A DNA stretch of 64,000 bases from Rubrivivax sp. GTDB taxonomy: Bacteria; Pseudomonadota; Gammaproteobacteria; Burkholderiales; Burkholderiaceae_C. The stretch covers positions 1-64,000 of the forward strand of contig JAHCKS010000020.1 in the NCBI GenBank assembly GCA_026125665.1, read 5' to 3'. A program made the translations under genes and the position numbers. The notes under the pieces were generated by a model. That model ran no database searches. It saw only the letters and a program-made list of their open reading frames with translations, and had not been told where the DNA came from. This document shows positions 42,246 through 51,182 of the stretch, piece after piece (positions within the stretch are counted from its first letter, which is position 1; each line of letters begins with the position of its first letter).

Positions 42246-44390
42246 TCAGGCCGGCTGCACCTCTTCGACGAGCCCGCGCTTGCGCAGCAGCGGCTGCACC
42301 GAAGCGTCGCGGCCGCGGAAGGCCCGGTACGCGGCCGCCGGCTCGACGCTGTTGCCGGCGCTGTAGACGTGCCGCTTCAGCCGCGCCGCGGTGGCCGCGT
42401 CGAACGGGCTGCCCGCCTCGACGAAGGCGTCGTAGCCGTCGGCATCCAGCACTTCGGCCCACAGGTACACGTAGTAGCCCGCGGCGTAGCCGCTGCTGGC
42501 GAACAGGTGCTGGAAGTGCACGAAGCGGTGGTTCAGCCCCACCGCATGCGGCAGGCCCTTCGCGGCCAGGAACTGCGCCTCCCAGGCGCACAGGTCCGCC
42601 GGCGGCTCGGCGTCGGCCAGCGAGTGCACGGCCATGTCGGTGAGCGCACTGGCCGTGTAGCGCGTGGTCTCGTAGCCCTGGTTGAAGCGCCGCGCGCGGG
42701 CCAGCCGCGCCACCAGCTCGTCGGGGATCGGCGCGCCGGTCTGGAAGTGGCGCGCGTGGCGCTGCAGCACCTCGGGCTCGGTGATCCAGTGCTCGAACAG
42801 CTGCGAGGGCAGCTCGACGAAGTCGCGCAGCACCTGCGTGCCTGACAGGCGCGCGTAGGTCACGTCGGACAGCAGCCCGTGCAGCCCGTGCCCGAACTCG
42901 TGGAACAGCGTGCGTGCGTCGTCCAGCGACAGCAGCGTCGGCTCGCCGCGCGCGAAGTTGTTGTTGTTCAGGATGACGGGGCAGGCCAGCGCCGCGTCGC
43001 CCGGCCCGACCCCGTTGCGCCGCTGCCAGCGCAGCGCGCTCATCCAGGCGCCGCTGCGCTTGGCCGCGCGGGCGAAGTTGTCCTGCAGGAACAGGCCGAC
43101 GAGGCGCCCCGCCGCGTCGTGCACCTCGTAGGCCTTCACATCGGGGTGGTAGACCGGCACGTCGTCGCGCGGCGTGAAGGCGAGGCCGAACAGGCGCCGC
43201 GCGCAGTCGAACGCCGCGGCGACGACGTTCTCCAGCTTGAAGTACGGCTTCACCTCGGCGTCGTCGACGGCGTAGCGCTCGCGGCGCACGCGCTCGGCCC
43301 AGAAGCGCCAGTCCCACGGCTCCAGGCGCCCTGCGGCGCCGGCCTCGCCGGCGGCCGCCGCGGCGCGGCGCACCTCCTCGAGCTGCGCCTCTTCGCGCTG
43401 CACGGCCGCCAGCGCCCGCGGCCACACCTCGTCGAGCAGGCCGGCGACGGCGGCGCGGCTGCCGGCCATCGTGTCGGCCAGCGCGTGGTCGGCGTAGCAG
43501 GCATGCCCCAGCAGCGCCGCCTGCTCGCGGCGCAGGCGCAGGATGTCGCGCACGATGCCGCGGTTGTCGTGCGCGCCGGTGTTCTCGCCGCGGCCGACCC
43601 ACGCGCGCCAGGCCTTCTCGCGCAGGTCGCGCCGGGTCGAGAAGGTGAGGAACGGCACGACGAGCGAGCGCGACAGCGTGACCGCCGCGCCGGGCAGGCC
43701 GCGCTCGGCAGCGGCCTGGCGCGCGGCGTCGAGAACGAAGGGCGGCAGCCCCGCGGTGGCCGCGGCGTCGGGCAGGGGCAGGGTCCAGGCGGACTCGTCG
43801 TGCAGCACGTTCTGCGCGAAGCGCGTCATCAGCGCCGCCTGTTCCTCCATCACCGCGGCAAACCGTGCACGCTTGGCGCCGGCGAGCAGCGCGCCGGCCC
43901 GCACGAAGTCCAGGTGCACGCGTTCCAGCAGGCGCAGCGCCTCGGGCGCGAGGCCGAGCGACGAGCGCATCGCGTGCAGGGCGTCGACGCGCGCAAAGAG
44001 TGCGGCATCCAGGTACACCGCGTTGCGGTGCGCGGCCAGCGGCGCCGCCATCGTGCGCTGCACGGCCTGCAGCTCGTCGCTGGTGGCCGAGGCGGTAAGC
44101 GTGGCGAAGGTGGCGTGCACGCGCTCGAGCAGCGTGCCGCTGCGGTCGAACGCGGCCACCGTGTTGTCGAAGTCGGGCGGCATGGGCTCGCCGGCGATCG
44201 CCGCCAGCTCGGCGCGGTGCCGGCGCATCGCCTCTCGCAGCGCGGGCTCGAAGTGCTCGGCGCGGATGTCCGCGAAGGGCGGCAGGCCGTGCGGCGCCGT
44301 CCACGGCGCGAGCAGCGGGTTGGCCGCGAGATCGGTGGCGGGCGCTTCGGCGGCGCCGCCGGGCGAGCTGTGCTGCAACGGGGTCTTCAT
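42246..44390 (-). CDS. M3-family metallopeptidase (oligopeptidase A/Dcp type)
   Basis: A 714-residue soluble peptidase. The zinc motif HEFGHGLHGLLSDVTYARLS (HExxH) is intact, with the downstream family segments VELPSQLFEHWITEPEVLQR and YETTRYTASALTDMAVHSL. The N-terminal region ANPLLAPWTAPHGLPPFADI is typical of PrlC/Dcp-like M3A enzymes, which cleave short peptides in the cytosol. No signal peptide is seen. Start 44390 (MKTPLQ) is preferred over 44435, which overlaps the next gene's stop. It converges with the hybrid kinase with only 14 bp between stops. Confidence 0.94.
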   Translation of the reverse strand: MKTPLQHSSPGGAAEAPATDLAANPLLAPWTAPHGLPPFADIRAEHFEPALREAMRRHRAELAAIAGEPMPPDFDNTVAAFDRSGTLLERVHATFATLTASATSDELQAVQRTMAAPLAAHRNAVYLDAALFARVDALHAMRSSLGLAPEALRLLERVHLDFVRAGALLAGAKRARFAAVMEEQAALMTRFAQNVLHDESAWTLPLPDAAATAGLPPFVLDAARQAAAERGLPGAAVTLSRSLVVPFLTFSTRRDLREKAWRAWVGRGENTGAHDNRGIVRDILRLRREQAALLGHACYADHALADTMAGSRAAVAGLLDEVWPRALAAVQREEAQLEEVRRAAAAAGEAGAAGRLEPWDWRFWAERVRRERYAVDDAEVKPYFKLENVVAAAFDCARRLFGLAFTPRDDVPVYHPDVKAYEVHDAAGRLVGLFLQDNFARAAKRSGAWMSALRWQRRNGVGPGDAALACPVILNNNNFARGEPTLLSLDDARTLFHEFGHGLHGLLSDVTYARLSGTQVLRDFVELPSQLFEHWITEPEVLQRHARHFQTGAPIPDELVARLARARRFNQGYETTRYTASALTDMAVHSLADAEPPADLCAWEAQFLAAKGLPHAVGLNHRFVHFQHLFASSGYAAGYYVYLWAEVLDADGYDAFVEAGSPFDAATAARLKRHVYSAGNSVEPAAAYRAFRGRDASVQPLLRKRGLVEEVQPA

Positions 44391-44403
44391 CGGCGCGCCC
44401 CGC

Positions 44404-45156
44404 TCACTTGCCCTGGCGGATGGCAAGCTCGTCATCCTCGCGGTAGCGGCGGTTGCCGCAGTTGCCGGCCCACGCGAGGCGGTCGGACTCGATCGCCGCG
44501 CCGGTTTCGTTGAACGCGGCCTGGCGCTTGTTCCAGTCGGCCACGCGCGCCTCGAACGGGCCGATCTTCGCGTTGTAGGCCTGCGCGGCTTCGCGCAGCG
44601 CCGTCTGCAGGCCCTGCACGCGCTTGCGCTCGGCCTCGAGCGCGCCGTGTTCCTTCTGCAGCTCGGCGCGCTCGGCCTCGACCGCTTCGCGCTCGTCGGC
44701 GGTGGCGGTGCGGCCTGCGTCGTTGTAGGCCTTCAGGCGCAGCTCGAACTTCGCGCGGCGCTCCTCGAACACCTTGGCCCGCTGGCCGAACGTGGTGATG
44801 GCCGCGTTGAGCTCGCCGCCGTCGAGCTTCGAGCGCTCGGCGCGCATTGCCGCCTCCTGCTCGGCAATGGCCTTCTTCTCGTCCTCGAGCGGGCCGACGG
44901 CCGCCTCGTGCGCCGCGCGGCGCTTCTTCAGGTCCTCGTCCTGGCTCAGGCAGGCGCGCAGCTCGTCGCGCGTGAGCAGCGGGCCGCGCGCGCTGCCGAA
45001 ACCGCGCGTGGGCGCCGAGGCGGACGAGGTCGTCGGCGCGGCGGCTTGCGCCGCGCCCGGGCGCGCAGGTGTCGTCTGCGCCTGGAGCGACAGGCTGGCG
45101 CAGCCGACGGCCAACGCCGCGGCCAGCCGCGCCGCGGCGGTGGGATGCAGGGTCAT
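44404..45156 (-). CDS. Secreted coiled-coil protein of unknown function
   Basis: A 250-residue protein with a signal peptide (residues 1-27, LAAALAVGCASLSLQAQ). The mature part starts with an Ala/Pro/Thr linker, then a conserved-looking segment GPLLTRDELRACLSQDEDL, a long charged coiled coil (about 75-205; KAIAEQEAAMRAERSKLDGG, AVEAERAELQKEHGALEAER), and ends with AWAGNCGNRRYREDDELAIR. Cysteines in both end segments could pair. It should be periplasmic. I do not recognise a named family; similar proteins are common in Burkholderiales. It lies 13 bp upstream of the M3 peptidase start, so both may be one unit. GAGGAAT precedes the ATG. Confidence 0.78.
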   Translation of the reverse strand: MTLHPTAAARLAAALAVGCASLSLQAQTTPARPGAAQAAAPTTSSASAPTRGFGSARGPLLTRDELRACLSQDEDLKKRRAAHEAAVGPLEDEKKAIAEQEAAMRAERSKLDGGELNAAITTFGQRAKVFEERRAKFELRLKAYNDAGRTATADEREAVEAERAELQKEHGALEAERKRVQGLQTALREAAQAYNAKIGPFEARVADWNKRQAAFNETGAAIESDRLAWAGNCGNRRYREDDELAIRQGK

Positions 45157-45415
45157 GGATTCCTCGGAAGACGGGGGCGGCCGCAAGGAGCCGCGCGAGC
45201 CGCGGATTTTGCCATCCGGGCCTTGCCGGCGCCTGCGCGCCGCGTGCGGCGAGGGCCCACGGGTCGCGGCGGGGATCGCATGCCGTCTACCCCGCGACCC
45301 GGTGCCCGTGGGCCCCGAATGTCCCGGGTTGCCCGCCGCGCCGTCCGCCTGCACACTGCGCGCCCCCGGCGCTGCCTCCCTGGCGGCAAGGCGCGACGGG
45401 GCCACCGGAGGCGCC

Positions 45416-45949
45416 TTGCTCAAGACCGTCAAATGGCTCGCACTCGCCGCGGCGCTGCTGGCCCTGGTGCTCGTCGGCGGCGGCATGCTGCTGTCGCCGC
45501 GCTTCAGCGTCACGCGCACGGCGCAGGTTCAGGCCCCGCCCGACAAGGTCTATGCGCTCGTGGCCGAGCCGCGACGCTGGAAGGAGTGGTCGGCGTGGAA
45601 CCTGCGCGACCCGGACATGCAGGTCACGTACTCCGGCCCGGCCGCCGGCGCGGGTGCGGCCTGGGAGTGGAAGAGCCGGACGCAGGGCGACGGCAAGATG
45701 ACCTTCACGGCGGCCGAGCCCGGCCAGCGGGTCGCCTTCGACCTGTACTTCCCCGACTTCGGCACGACCTCCACCGGCCACTTCAGGTTCACGCCGGCGG
45801 CCGGCGGTACGCTCGTGGCGTGGACGATGGACGGCGACATGGGCGCCAACCCGCTCTTCCGCTGGATGGCGCTGTTCGCCGACGGCATGGTGGGCAAGGA
45901 CTTCGAGGAGGGCCTGGCGCAGCTGAAGGCGCTGGCCGAGAAGCCCTGA
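45416..45949 (+). CDS. SRPBCC / polyketide-cyclase-like protein with membrane anchor
   Basis: A 177-residue protein. No ATG fits the domain; a TTG at 45416 with GGAG eight bases upstream gives LLKTVKW, one N-terminal membrane helix (LALAAALLALVLVGGGMLL), then an SRPBCC fold (VQAPPDKVYALVAEPRRWKE, WSAWNLRDPDMQVTYSGPAA, GTLVAWTMDGDMGANPLFRW). This start-domain-like fold binds hydrophobic ligands. The anchor suggests it works at the periplasmic face. The 259 bp between it and the divergent coiled-coil gene hold no other gene. An S9 peptidase gene follows after 59 bp. Confidence 0.8.
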   Translation: MLKTVKWLALAAALLALVLVGGGMLLSPRFSVTRTAQVQAPPDKVYALVAEPRRWKEWSAWNLRDPDMQVTYSGPAAGAGAAWEWKSRTQGDGKMTFTAAEPGQRVAFDLYFPDFGTTSTGHFRFTPAAGGTLVAWTMDGDMGANPLFRWMALFADGMVGKDFEEGLAQLKALAEKP

Positions 45950-46008
45950 GCATCGACGCCGCGACCCCCGGGAAAACCGCCGGCCGCGCGCGTGCGCGCC
46001 GGCGTGAC

Positions 46009-48303
46009 ATGCTCGTCGCCTTGCCCGCCGCGCTGCCCCTCCTGCGGCCCAGCCTGCTGGCCTCCACCGCCCTCGCCATCCCTTCCGTCCCCGCCCAGCC
46101 CATGACCCCACCGCCACCGTCGCGCCGCGACCCGCCCGCTGCGGCCGCCACGCCCATCGACGCGGAAGATCCCTGGCTGTGGCTGGAGGACGTGCAGGGC
46201 GAGCGCGCGCTCGCCTGGGTGCGCGAGCGCAATGCCGAGAGCGAGGCGCGGCTGCGCGCGGACCCCGGCTTCGACAGCCTGCGCGAACGGCTGCGCGAAG
46301 TGCTCGACTCGCGCGAGCAGATCCCCTATGTCGCACGGCTCGGCCCCTGGCTCTACAACCTGTGGCGCGATGCCGCCAACCCGCGCGGCCTGTGGCGGCG
46401 CACGACGCTGGACGAGTACCGCCGGGCGCAACCGAAGTGGGAAACCGTGCTCGACCTCGACGCGCTCGGCCGCGCGGAAGGCACGAGCTGGGTGTGGGGT
46501 GGCGCCGCGGCGCTCGGGCCCGGGTACCGCCGCTGCCTCGTGAGCCTGTCGGTGGGTGGCGCCGACGCGACCGTCGTGCGCGAGTTCGACCTCGCCGAGA
46601 AGCGTTTCGTGCGCGCCGACGAGAACGCCTTCGTGCTGCCCGAGGCGAAGAGCCGCATCGACTGGATCGACATCGACACGGTCTATGTCGGCACCGACTT
46701 CGGCCCCGGCTCGCTCACCGAATCGGGCTACCCGCGCGTCGTCAGGCGCTGGCGGCGCGGCACGCCGCTGGCGGATGCGCCCACCGTGTTCGAGGGCGAG
46801 CGCAGCGACGTCTCGGCCTGGGTGGCGGTGGACATGACACCCGGTTTCGAGCACACGCTGTTCGGGCGGCAGATCGACTTCTACCGCTCGAAGCTGTGGC
46901 TCGCCGATGGCCCGGCGGCGAAGGCGGCGGCGGCGTCCCCTCGGCCGATCGACAAGCCCGACGACGCGACGCTCACCTTCTGGCGCGAGCGCGTGCTGGT
47001 CGAGCTGCGCAGCGACTGGACCGTTGCCGGCGCCTCGTGGCGTGGCGGCTCGCTGCTCGTCGCCGACGCCAAGGCGTATCTCGCCGGCGAACGCGCCTTC
47101 ACGGCGCTGTTCGAGCCGACTGCGACACGATCGCTCGCCGGCTGGACGACGACCCGCCGGACGGTGATCGTCAACGTGCTGGACAACGTCGCGAGCCGCC
47201 TGGAGGAGTGGACTTGGCAGCAGGGTGCGGCCGGCAGCGGCCGCTGGGCGAAGCGCGACGTGCGCGCGCCGTACCCGGGCACGCTCGCGGCCGGCGCGCT
47301 GCACGATCCGCTGCTCGAGCGCGACGGCGGCACCGACCCGCTGGCCGAGCACTACCTGCTCAACGCCGCCGACTTCCTCGAGCCCGACTCGCTGCAGCTG
47401 GGCCGCACCGGCAGCGACGAGCGCGAGCGGCTGAAGGCGCGGCCGCGCTTCTTCGACGCCGAGGGCATGCGCGCCGAGCAGCGCTTCGCCACGTCGCGCG
47501 ACGGCACACGCGTGCCCTACTTCGTCATCTGGCCGCGTGGTGCAACAGCCGACGGCGACAACCCGACGCTGCTCTACGGCTACGGCGGCTTCGAGGTTTC
47601 GCAGCAGCCGTACTACAGCGGCACGCAGGGGCGCGCCTGGACCACCCGCGGCGGCGTCTACGTGCTGGCCAACATCCGCGGCGGCGGCGAATTCGGGCCG
47701 GCCTGGCATCAGGCGGCGCTGAAGGACAAGCGGCAGAAGAGCTTCGAGGACTTCATCGCGGTCGCCGAGGACCTGGTGGCGGCGAAGATCACCCGCCCGG
47801 CGCGGCTGGCCATCCAGGGCGGCAGCAATGGCGGCCTGCTCGTCGCCGCGGTGATGCTGCAGCGGCCCGAGCTCTTCGGCGCCGTCGTCTGCCAGGTGCC
47901 GCTGCTGGACATGCGCCGCTATCACCAGCTGCTCGCCGGCGCGTCGTGGATGGCCGAGTACGGGAACCCGGACGACCCGGCCGAGTGGGCCTTCCTGCGC
48001 ACCTACAGCCCGTACCACAACGTGCCGCGGGCACCCGCTGCCGACGGCGCGCCCGGCACCGGCGCGCCGGGCTCGCGCCTGCCGGCGCTGCTCGTCACCA
48101 CCTCCACGCGCGACGACCGCGTGCACCCGGGCCACGCGCGCAAGTTCGTGGCGCGCCTGCGGGAGCTCGGGCACCGGCCGCTGTACTGGGAGAACATCGA
48201 AGGCGGCCACGGCGGCGCGGCAGACAACGCACAGCGCGCGCTGATGATGGCCCTCGAGTACACGTTCCTGTGGCAGGCACTCGGCGCCCGGCGCAACGCG
48301 TGA
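46009..48303 (+). CDS. S9A prolyl oligopeptidase family protein
   Basis: A 764-residue serine peptidase. The N-terminal 32 residues are hydrophobic and may be a signal peptide (LVALPAALPLLRPSLLASTA), so export is possible; an ATG at 46102 would remove it. The propeller part begins with IDAEDPWLWLEDVQGERALA. The alpha/beta-hydrolase part has the nucleophile in AIQGGSNGGLLVAAVMLQRP, LLYGYGGFEVSQQPYYSGTQ and ANIRGGGEFGPAWHQAALKD upstream of it, the Asp in TTSTRDDRVHPGHARKFVAR, and the His in NIEGGHGGAADNAQ. It cleaves short peptides, probably after proline. It follows the SRPBCC gene by 59 bp. Confidence 0.94.
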   Translation: MLVALPAALPLLRPSLLASTALAIPSVPAQPMTPPPPSRRDPPAAAATPIDAEDPWLWLEDVQGERALAWVRERNAESEARLRADPGFDSLRERLREVLDSREQIPYVARLGPWLYNLWRDAANPRGLWRRTTLDEYRRAQPKWETVLDLDALGRAEGTSWVWGGAAALGPGYRRCLVSLSVGGADATVVREFDLAEKRFVRADENAFVLPEAKSRIDWIDIDTVYVGTDFGPGSLTESGYPRVVRRWRRGTPLADAPTVFEGERSDVSAWVAVDMTPGFEHTLFGRQIDFYRSKLWLADGPAAKAAAASPRPIDKPDDATLTFWRERVLVELRSDWTVAGASWRGGSLLVADAKAYLAGERAFTALFEPTATRSLAGWTTTRRTVIVNVLDNVASRLEEWTWQQGAAGSGRWAKRDVRAPYPGTLAAGALHDPLLERDGGTDPLAEHYLLNAADFLEPDSLQLGRTGSDERERLKARPRFFDAEGMRAEQRFATSRDGTRVPYFVIWPRGATADGDNPTLLYGYGGFEVSQQPYYSGTQGRAWTTRGGVYVLANIRGGGEFGPAWHQAALKDKRQKSFEDFIAVAEDLVAAKITRPARLAIQGGSNGGLLVAAVMLQRPELFGAVVCQVPLLDMRRYHQLLAGASWMAEYGNPDDPAEWAFLRTYSPYHNVPRAPAADGAPGTGAPGSRLPALLVTTSTRDDRVHPGHARKFVARLRELGHRPLYWENIEGGHGGAADNAQRALMMALEYTFLWQALGARRNA

Positions 48304-48447
48304 ACCGCGGGGCACGTCGCCGGCCCGCGCCGCCGGCACGAGGTCCGCGGCGCGCGGCAACCGGTGGCGGACGGCCGGGCCGGCCCGCCGGAGGCTGAGC
48401 GGCCGGCCGCCCCTGCCGGGCGTCGCGCCACAATGCGTGGCGTGTCC

Positions 48448-49242
48448 ATGCTCACCTGGCTCGACGATCGCACGCCGCTGCCCGCGCCGGCCGAGGCGCT
48501 GGCCGCCGACTCCGAGGCGCCGGGGCTCGTCGCCGCCGGCGGGCGGCTGACCGTGGCTCGGCTCGAGGAGGCCTACCGCAAGGGCATCTTCCCCTGGTAC
48601 TCGCCGGGCCAGCCGGTGCTGTGGTGGAGCCCCGACCCGCGCATGGTGCTGCCGGTGCAGGAGTTCCGCCTGTCGCACTCGCTGAAGAAGGCAGTGCGCC
48701 GCTTCGTGCGCGACGCGCGCGCCGGGCGCTGCGAGATCCGCTTCGACAGCGCGCTGCGCCGCGTCATCGAACACTGCGCACTGACGCCGCGCAGCGGCCA
48801 GGAAGGCACCTGGATCGTGCCGGCGGTGGTGGAAGCCTACACCGACTGGCACGCGCGCGGCCGCGTGCACAGCGCCGAGACGTGGGTGGACGGCCAGCTC
48901 GTCGGCGGCCTGTACTTCGTGGCCATCGGCCGCATGGTGTTCGGCGAGTCGATGTTCTCGCACCGCAACGACGCGAGCAAGATCGCGCTGGCGGCGCTGG
49001 TGGCCGCCTGCCGGGCGCGTGGCATCCCGCTCATCGACTGCCAGCAGAACACCGGTCACCTGGCAAGCCTCGGAGCGCGGGAGGTGCCGCGGCCCCAGTT
49101 CGAAGCCCATCTGGCGCGCACCCTGGGGGAGCCGGGGGTGGCCGATTGGACCTATGATGAATCGCACTGGGCCGTGCTGGATCCGAGCCTGGATCCCGGC
49201 TTCGGCCCGACCCTCGATTCGACCCTGGACACCCGAGCGTGA
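48448..49242 (+). CDS. aat: Leucyl/phenylalanyl-tRNA--protein transferase
   Basis: A 264-residue enzyme that adds Leu or Phe from tRNA to the N-terminus of proteins beginning with Arg or Lys, feeding them to ClpS/ClpAP. The family signature is clear: [80 protein letters not shown] and [20 protein letters not shown]. Start 48448 (MLTWLDD) places LVAAGG 32 residues in, as in E. coli Aat; 48433 is an alternative. Its stop overlaps the GTG of bpt. Confidence 0.96.
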   Translation: MLTWLDDRTPLPAPAEALAADSEAPGLVAAGGRLTVARLEEAYRKGIFPWYSPGQPVLWWSPDPRMVLPVQEFRLSHSLKKAVRRFVRDARAGRCEIRFDSALRRVIEHCALTPRSGQEGTWIVPAVVEAYTDWHARGRVHSAETWVDGQLVGGLYFVAIGRMVFGESMFSHRNDASKIALAALVAACRARGIPLIDCQQNTGHLASLGAREVPRPQFEAHLARTLGEPGVADWTYDESHWAVLDPSLDPGFGPTLDSTLDTRA

Positions 49243-49994
49243 CGCACCCGAAGGAACTGCCGCTCGCTTCGCTGCAGTTCTACGCCACCGCGCCCTACCC
49301 CTGCAGCTACCTGCCCGAGCGGCTGGCCCGCTCGCAGGTGGCCACCCCCAGCCACCTGATCCACGCGCAGGCCTACTCGGGCCTCGTGGCCAACGGCTTC
49401 CGCCGCAGCGGCATGTTCACCTACCGGCCCTACTGCGAGGGCTGCCGCGCCTGCGTGCCGCTGCGCGTGCCGGTGGAGCGCTTCCAGCCTTCGCGCAGCC
49501 AACGCCGCGCCTGGCTGCGCCACCACACGCTGCGCGCGCGCGTGCTGAAGCTCTGTTTCGTGCCCGAGCACTACCAGCTGTACCTGCGATACCAGTCGGG
49601 CCGCCACAGCGGCGGCGGCATGGACCACGACAGCGTCGACCAGTACACGCAGTTCCTGCTGCAAAGCCGCGTCAATTCGCGCCTGGTGGAGTTCCGCGAG
49701 CCGCCGAACGCCGCCGGCATCCCCGGCGCGCTGAAGATGGTCTCGATCCTCGACGTGCTCGAGGACGGCATCAGCGCCGTCTACACCTTCTACGAGCCCG
49801 ACGCGCAGGCGAGCTACGGCACCTATAGCGTGCTGTGGCAGATCGAGCAGACGAAGCTGCTGAAGCTGCCGCACGTCTATCTCGGCTACTGGATCGCCGA
49901 GAGCCCGAAGATGGCCTACAAGGCGCAGTTCCGCCCGCACGAGGTGCTGGTGGACGGGCGCTGGCAGCCCGAGCGGCAGGCCACCCGCGCCTGA
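49239..49994 (+). CDS. bpt: Aspartate/glutamate leucyltransferase
   Basis: A 251-residue enzyme of the Ate1/Bpt family. It transfers leucine to N-terminal Asp or Glu, the secondary destabilising step of the bacterial N-degron pathway. The N-terminal cysteine-rich motif [20 protein letters not shown] and the C-terminal transferase region ([40 protein letters not shown], then [16 protein letters not shown]) are intact. The GTG start overlaps the aat stop by 4 bp (GTGA), so both transferases are co-translated. Confidence 0.95.
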   Translation: MTHPKELPLASLQFYATAPYPCSYLPERLARSQVATPSHLIHAQAYSGLVANGFRRSGMFTYRPYCEGCRACVPLRVPVERFQPSRSQRRAWLRHHTLRARVLKLCFVPEHYQLYLRYQSGRHSGGGMDHDSVDQYTQFLLQSRVNSRLVEFREPPNAAGIPGALKMVSILDVLEDGISAVYTFYEPDAQASYGTYSVLWQIEQTKLLKLPHVYLGYWIAESPKMAYKAQFRPHEVLVDGRWQPERQATRA

Positions 49995-50125
49995 GCCGCC
50001 TCGTCAGGCTTCGCCCAGCCGAGGCCGCGGGTTTGCCCGACGGCTCGGCCTGTCGATTCCCGCCCGCGCCCATCGTCGTCATTGAACGAGGGTCGTCCTC
50101 GCTTCATCACCGACCAGGAGCCACC

Positions 50126-50572
50126 ATGCCCACCGGCACCGTCAAGCTGCACCGCGTCCTGCGCTGCCCGCCCGAGCGCGTCTGGCGCGCCTTCACCACC
50201 CCGGCCGCGATGTGCAAGTGGCTGCCGCCGCATGGCTTCACCGGCCACGTGTTCGAGATGGACGTCAAGGTCGGCGGCACGTGGCGCATGGCGTTCACGC
50301 ACTTCGGCCGCGACGCCAGCCACTCGTTCGGCGGCAGGTACCTCGAGCTCGAGCCCGGAAAACGCCTGCGCTACTCGGCCACCTTCGACGACCCGAACCT
50401 GCCCGGCGAGATGCAGACGACCGTCACGCTCACCGCCGTGAGCTGCGGCACCGAGATGCAGGTCGTGCAGGAAGGCCTCCCGGAGGTGATTCCGGTGGAG
50501 CAGTGCGTGCTCGGCTGGCAGGAATCGCTGACGCTGCTGGCGCAGCTCGTCGAGCCCGAGATCCCGATGTGA
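50126..50572 (+). CDS. SRPBCC/AHSA1-type protein
   Basis: A 148-residue single-domain protein with the AHSA1-like START fold: VLRCPPERVWRAFTTPAAMC, KWLPPHGFTGHVFEMDVKVG, GTWRMAFTHFGRDASHSFGG, and the end CVLGWQESLTLLAQLVEPEI. Similar proteins are stress-related or ligand-binding. CAGGAGCCACC precedes the ATG. The 131 bp upstream of it (49995-50125) hold no recognisable gene. It converges with a VOC gene. Confidence 0.9.
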   Translation: MPTGTVKLHRVLRCPPERVWRAFTTPAAMCKWLPPHGFTGHVFEMDVKVGGTWRMAFTHFGRDASHSFGGRYLELEPGKRLRYSATFDDPNLPGEMQTTVTLTAVSCGTEMQVVQEGLPEVIPVEQCVLGWQESLTLLAQLVEPEIPM

Positions 50573-50601
50573 GCGCGCGCCGCGCCCGGCGGCGCTCTTG
50601 G

Positions 50602-50635
50602 CCTCTGCCGCCGCTGCGGCCGAGGTCGGCAGAGG
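50602..50635. terminator. Bidirectional hairpin between convergent genes
   Basis: CCTCTGCCG (50602-50610) and CGGCAGAGG (50627-50635) form a 9-bp stem in the 78-bp gap between the SRPBCC and VOC genes. No T-tract is present, so it is a likely but not certain terminator. Confidence 0.5.
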
Positions 50636-50650
50636 GCGCGATGCGGACCC

Positions 50651-51082
50651 TCAGGCGCCCGGCGCGTCGGGCACCATCACCATCCAGCCGATGCCGAACT
50701 TGTCGGTGCCCATCGCGAAGCGTTTCGACCAGAAGGTGGGCCCGGGCGGCATCGTCGCCTGGCCGCCCTCCGTCAACGCGTTGAACAGGCGGTCCACCTC
50801 CGCTTCGGTGGTAACGGTGATCGCCAGCGACACGCCGCTGGACTTCTCCTGCTCGTTGCTGCCGTCGCAGGCCATGATCATGTGCTCGCCGATGTGGAAG
50901 CTGGCGTGCATGACCTTGCCCTCGAAGCCGGGCGCGAGCATGCCGGGCGGGATGGGGTCGGGGCTCTCGGAGAAGCGCATCAGCATGTCGCGGCGCGCGC
51001 CGACGGCGCGCTCGTAGAACGCGATCGCCTCTTCGCAGCGGCCGCCGTAGAAGAGGTACGGTTGCACTTGGGTCAGGGCCAT
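50651..51082 (-). CDS. VOC-superfamily PhnB-like protein
   Basis: A 143-residue protein of the glyoxalase/VOC fold, PhnB-like (3-demethylubiquinone-9 methyltransferase-like) type. The start VQPYLFYGGRCEEAIAFYER and the later FHIGEHMIMACDGSNEQEK, TEAEVDRLFNALTEGGQATM and FWSKRFAMGTDKFGIGWMVM are family segments. Members of this group are often annotated only by fold; no reaction can be assigned. The gene ends 100 bp past the NUDIX-MBL gene stop's far side and is monocistronic as far as seen. Confidence 0.9.
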   Translation of the reverse strand: MALTQVQPYLFYGGRCEEAIAFYERAVGARRDMLMRFSESPDPIPPGMLAPGFEGKVMHASFHIGEHMIMACDGSNEQEKSSGVSLAITVTTEAEVDRLFNALTEGGQATMPPGPTFWSKRFAMGTDKFGIGWMVMVPDAPGA

Positions 51083-51182
51083 CTCGGGACTCCTGGTGGT
51101 GGAAGTGGGTCCGTGCGGGAGTGCACCTGCGCACGACGATCGGCGGCCGCCGGATTCGACAAGCGGCGTCGCTCCCGCTGCG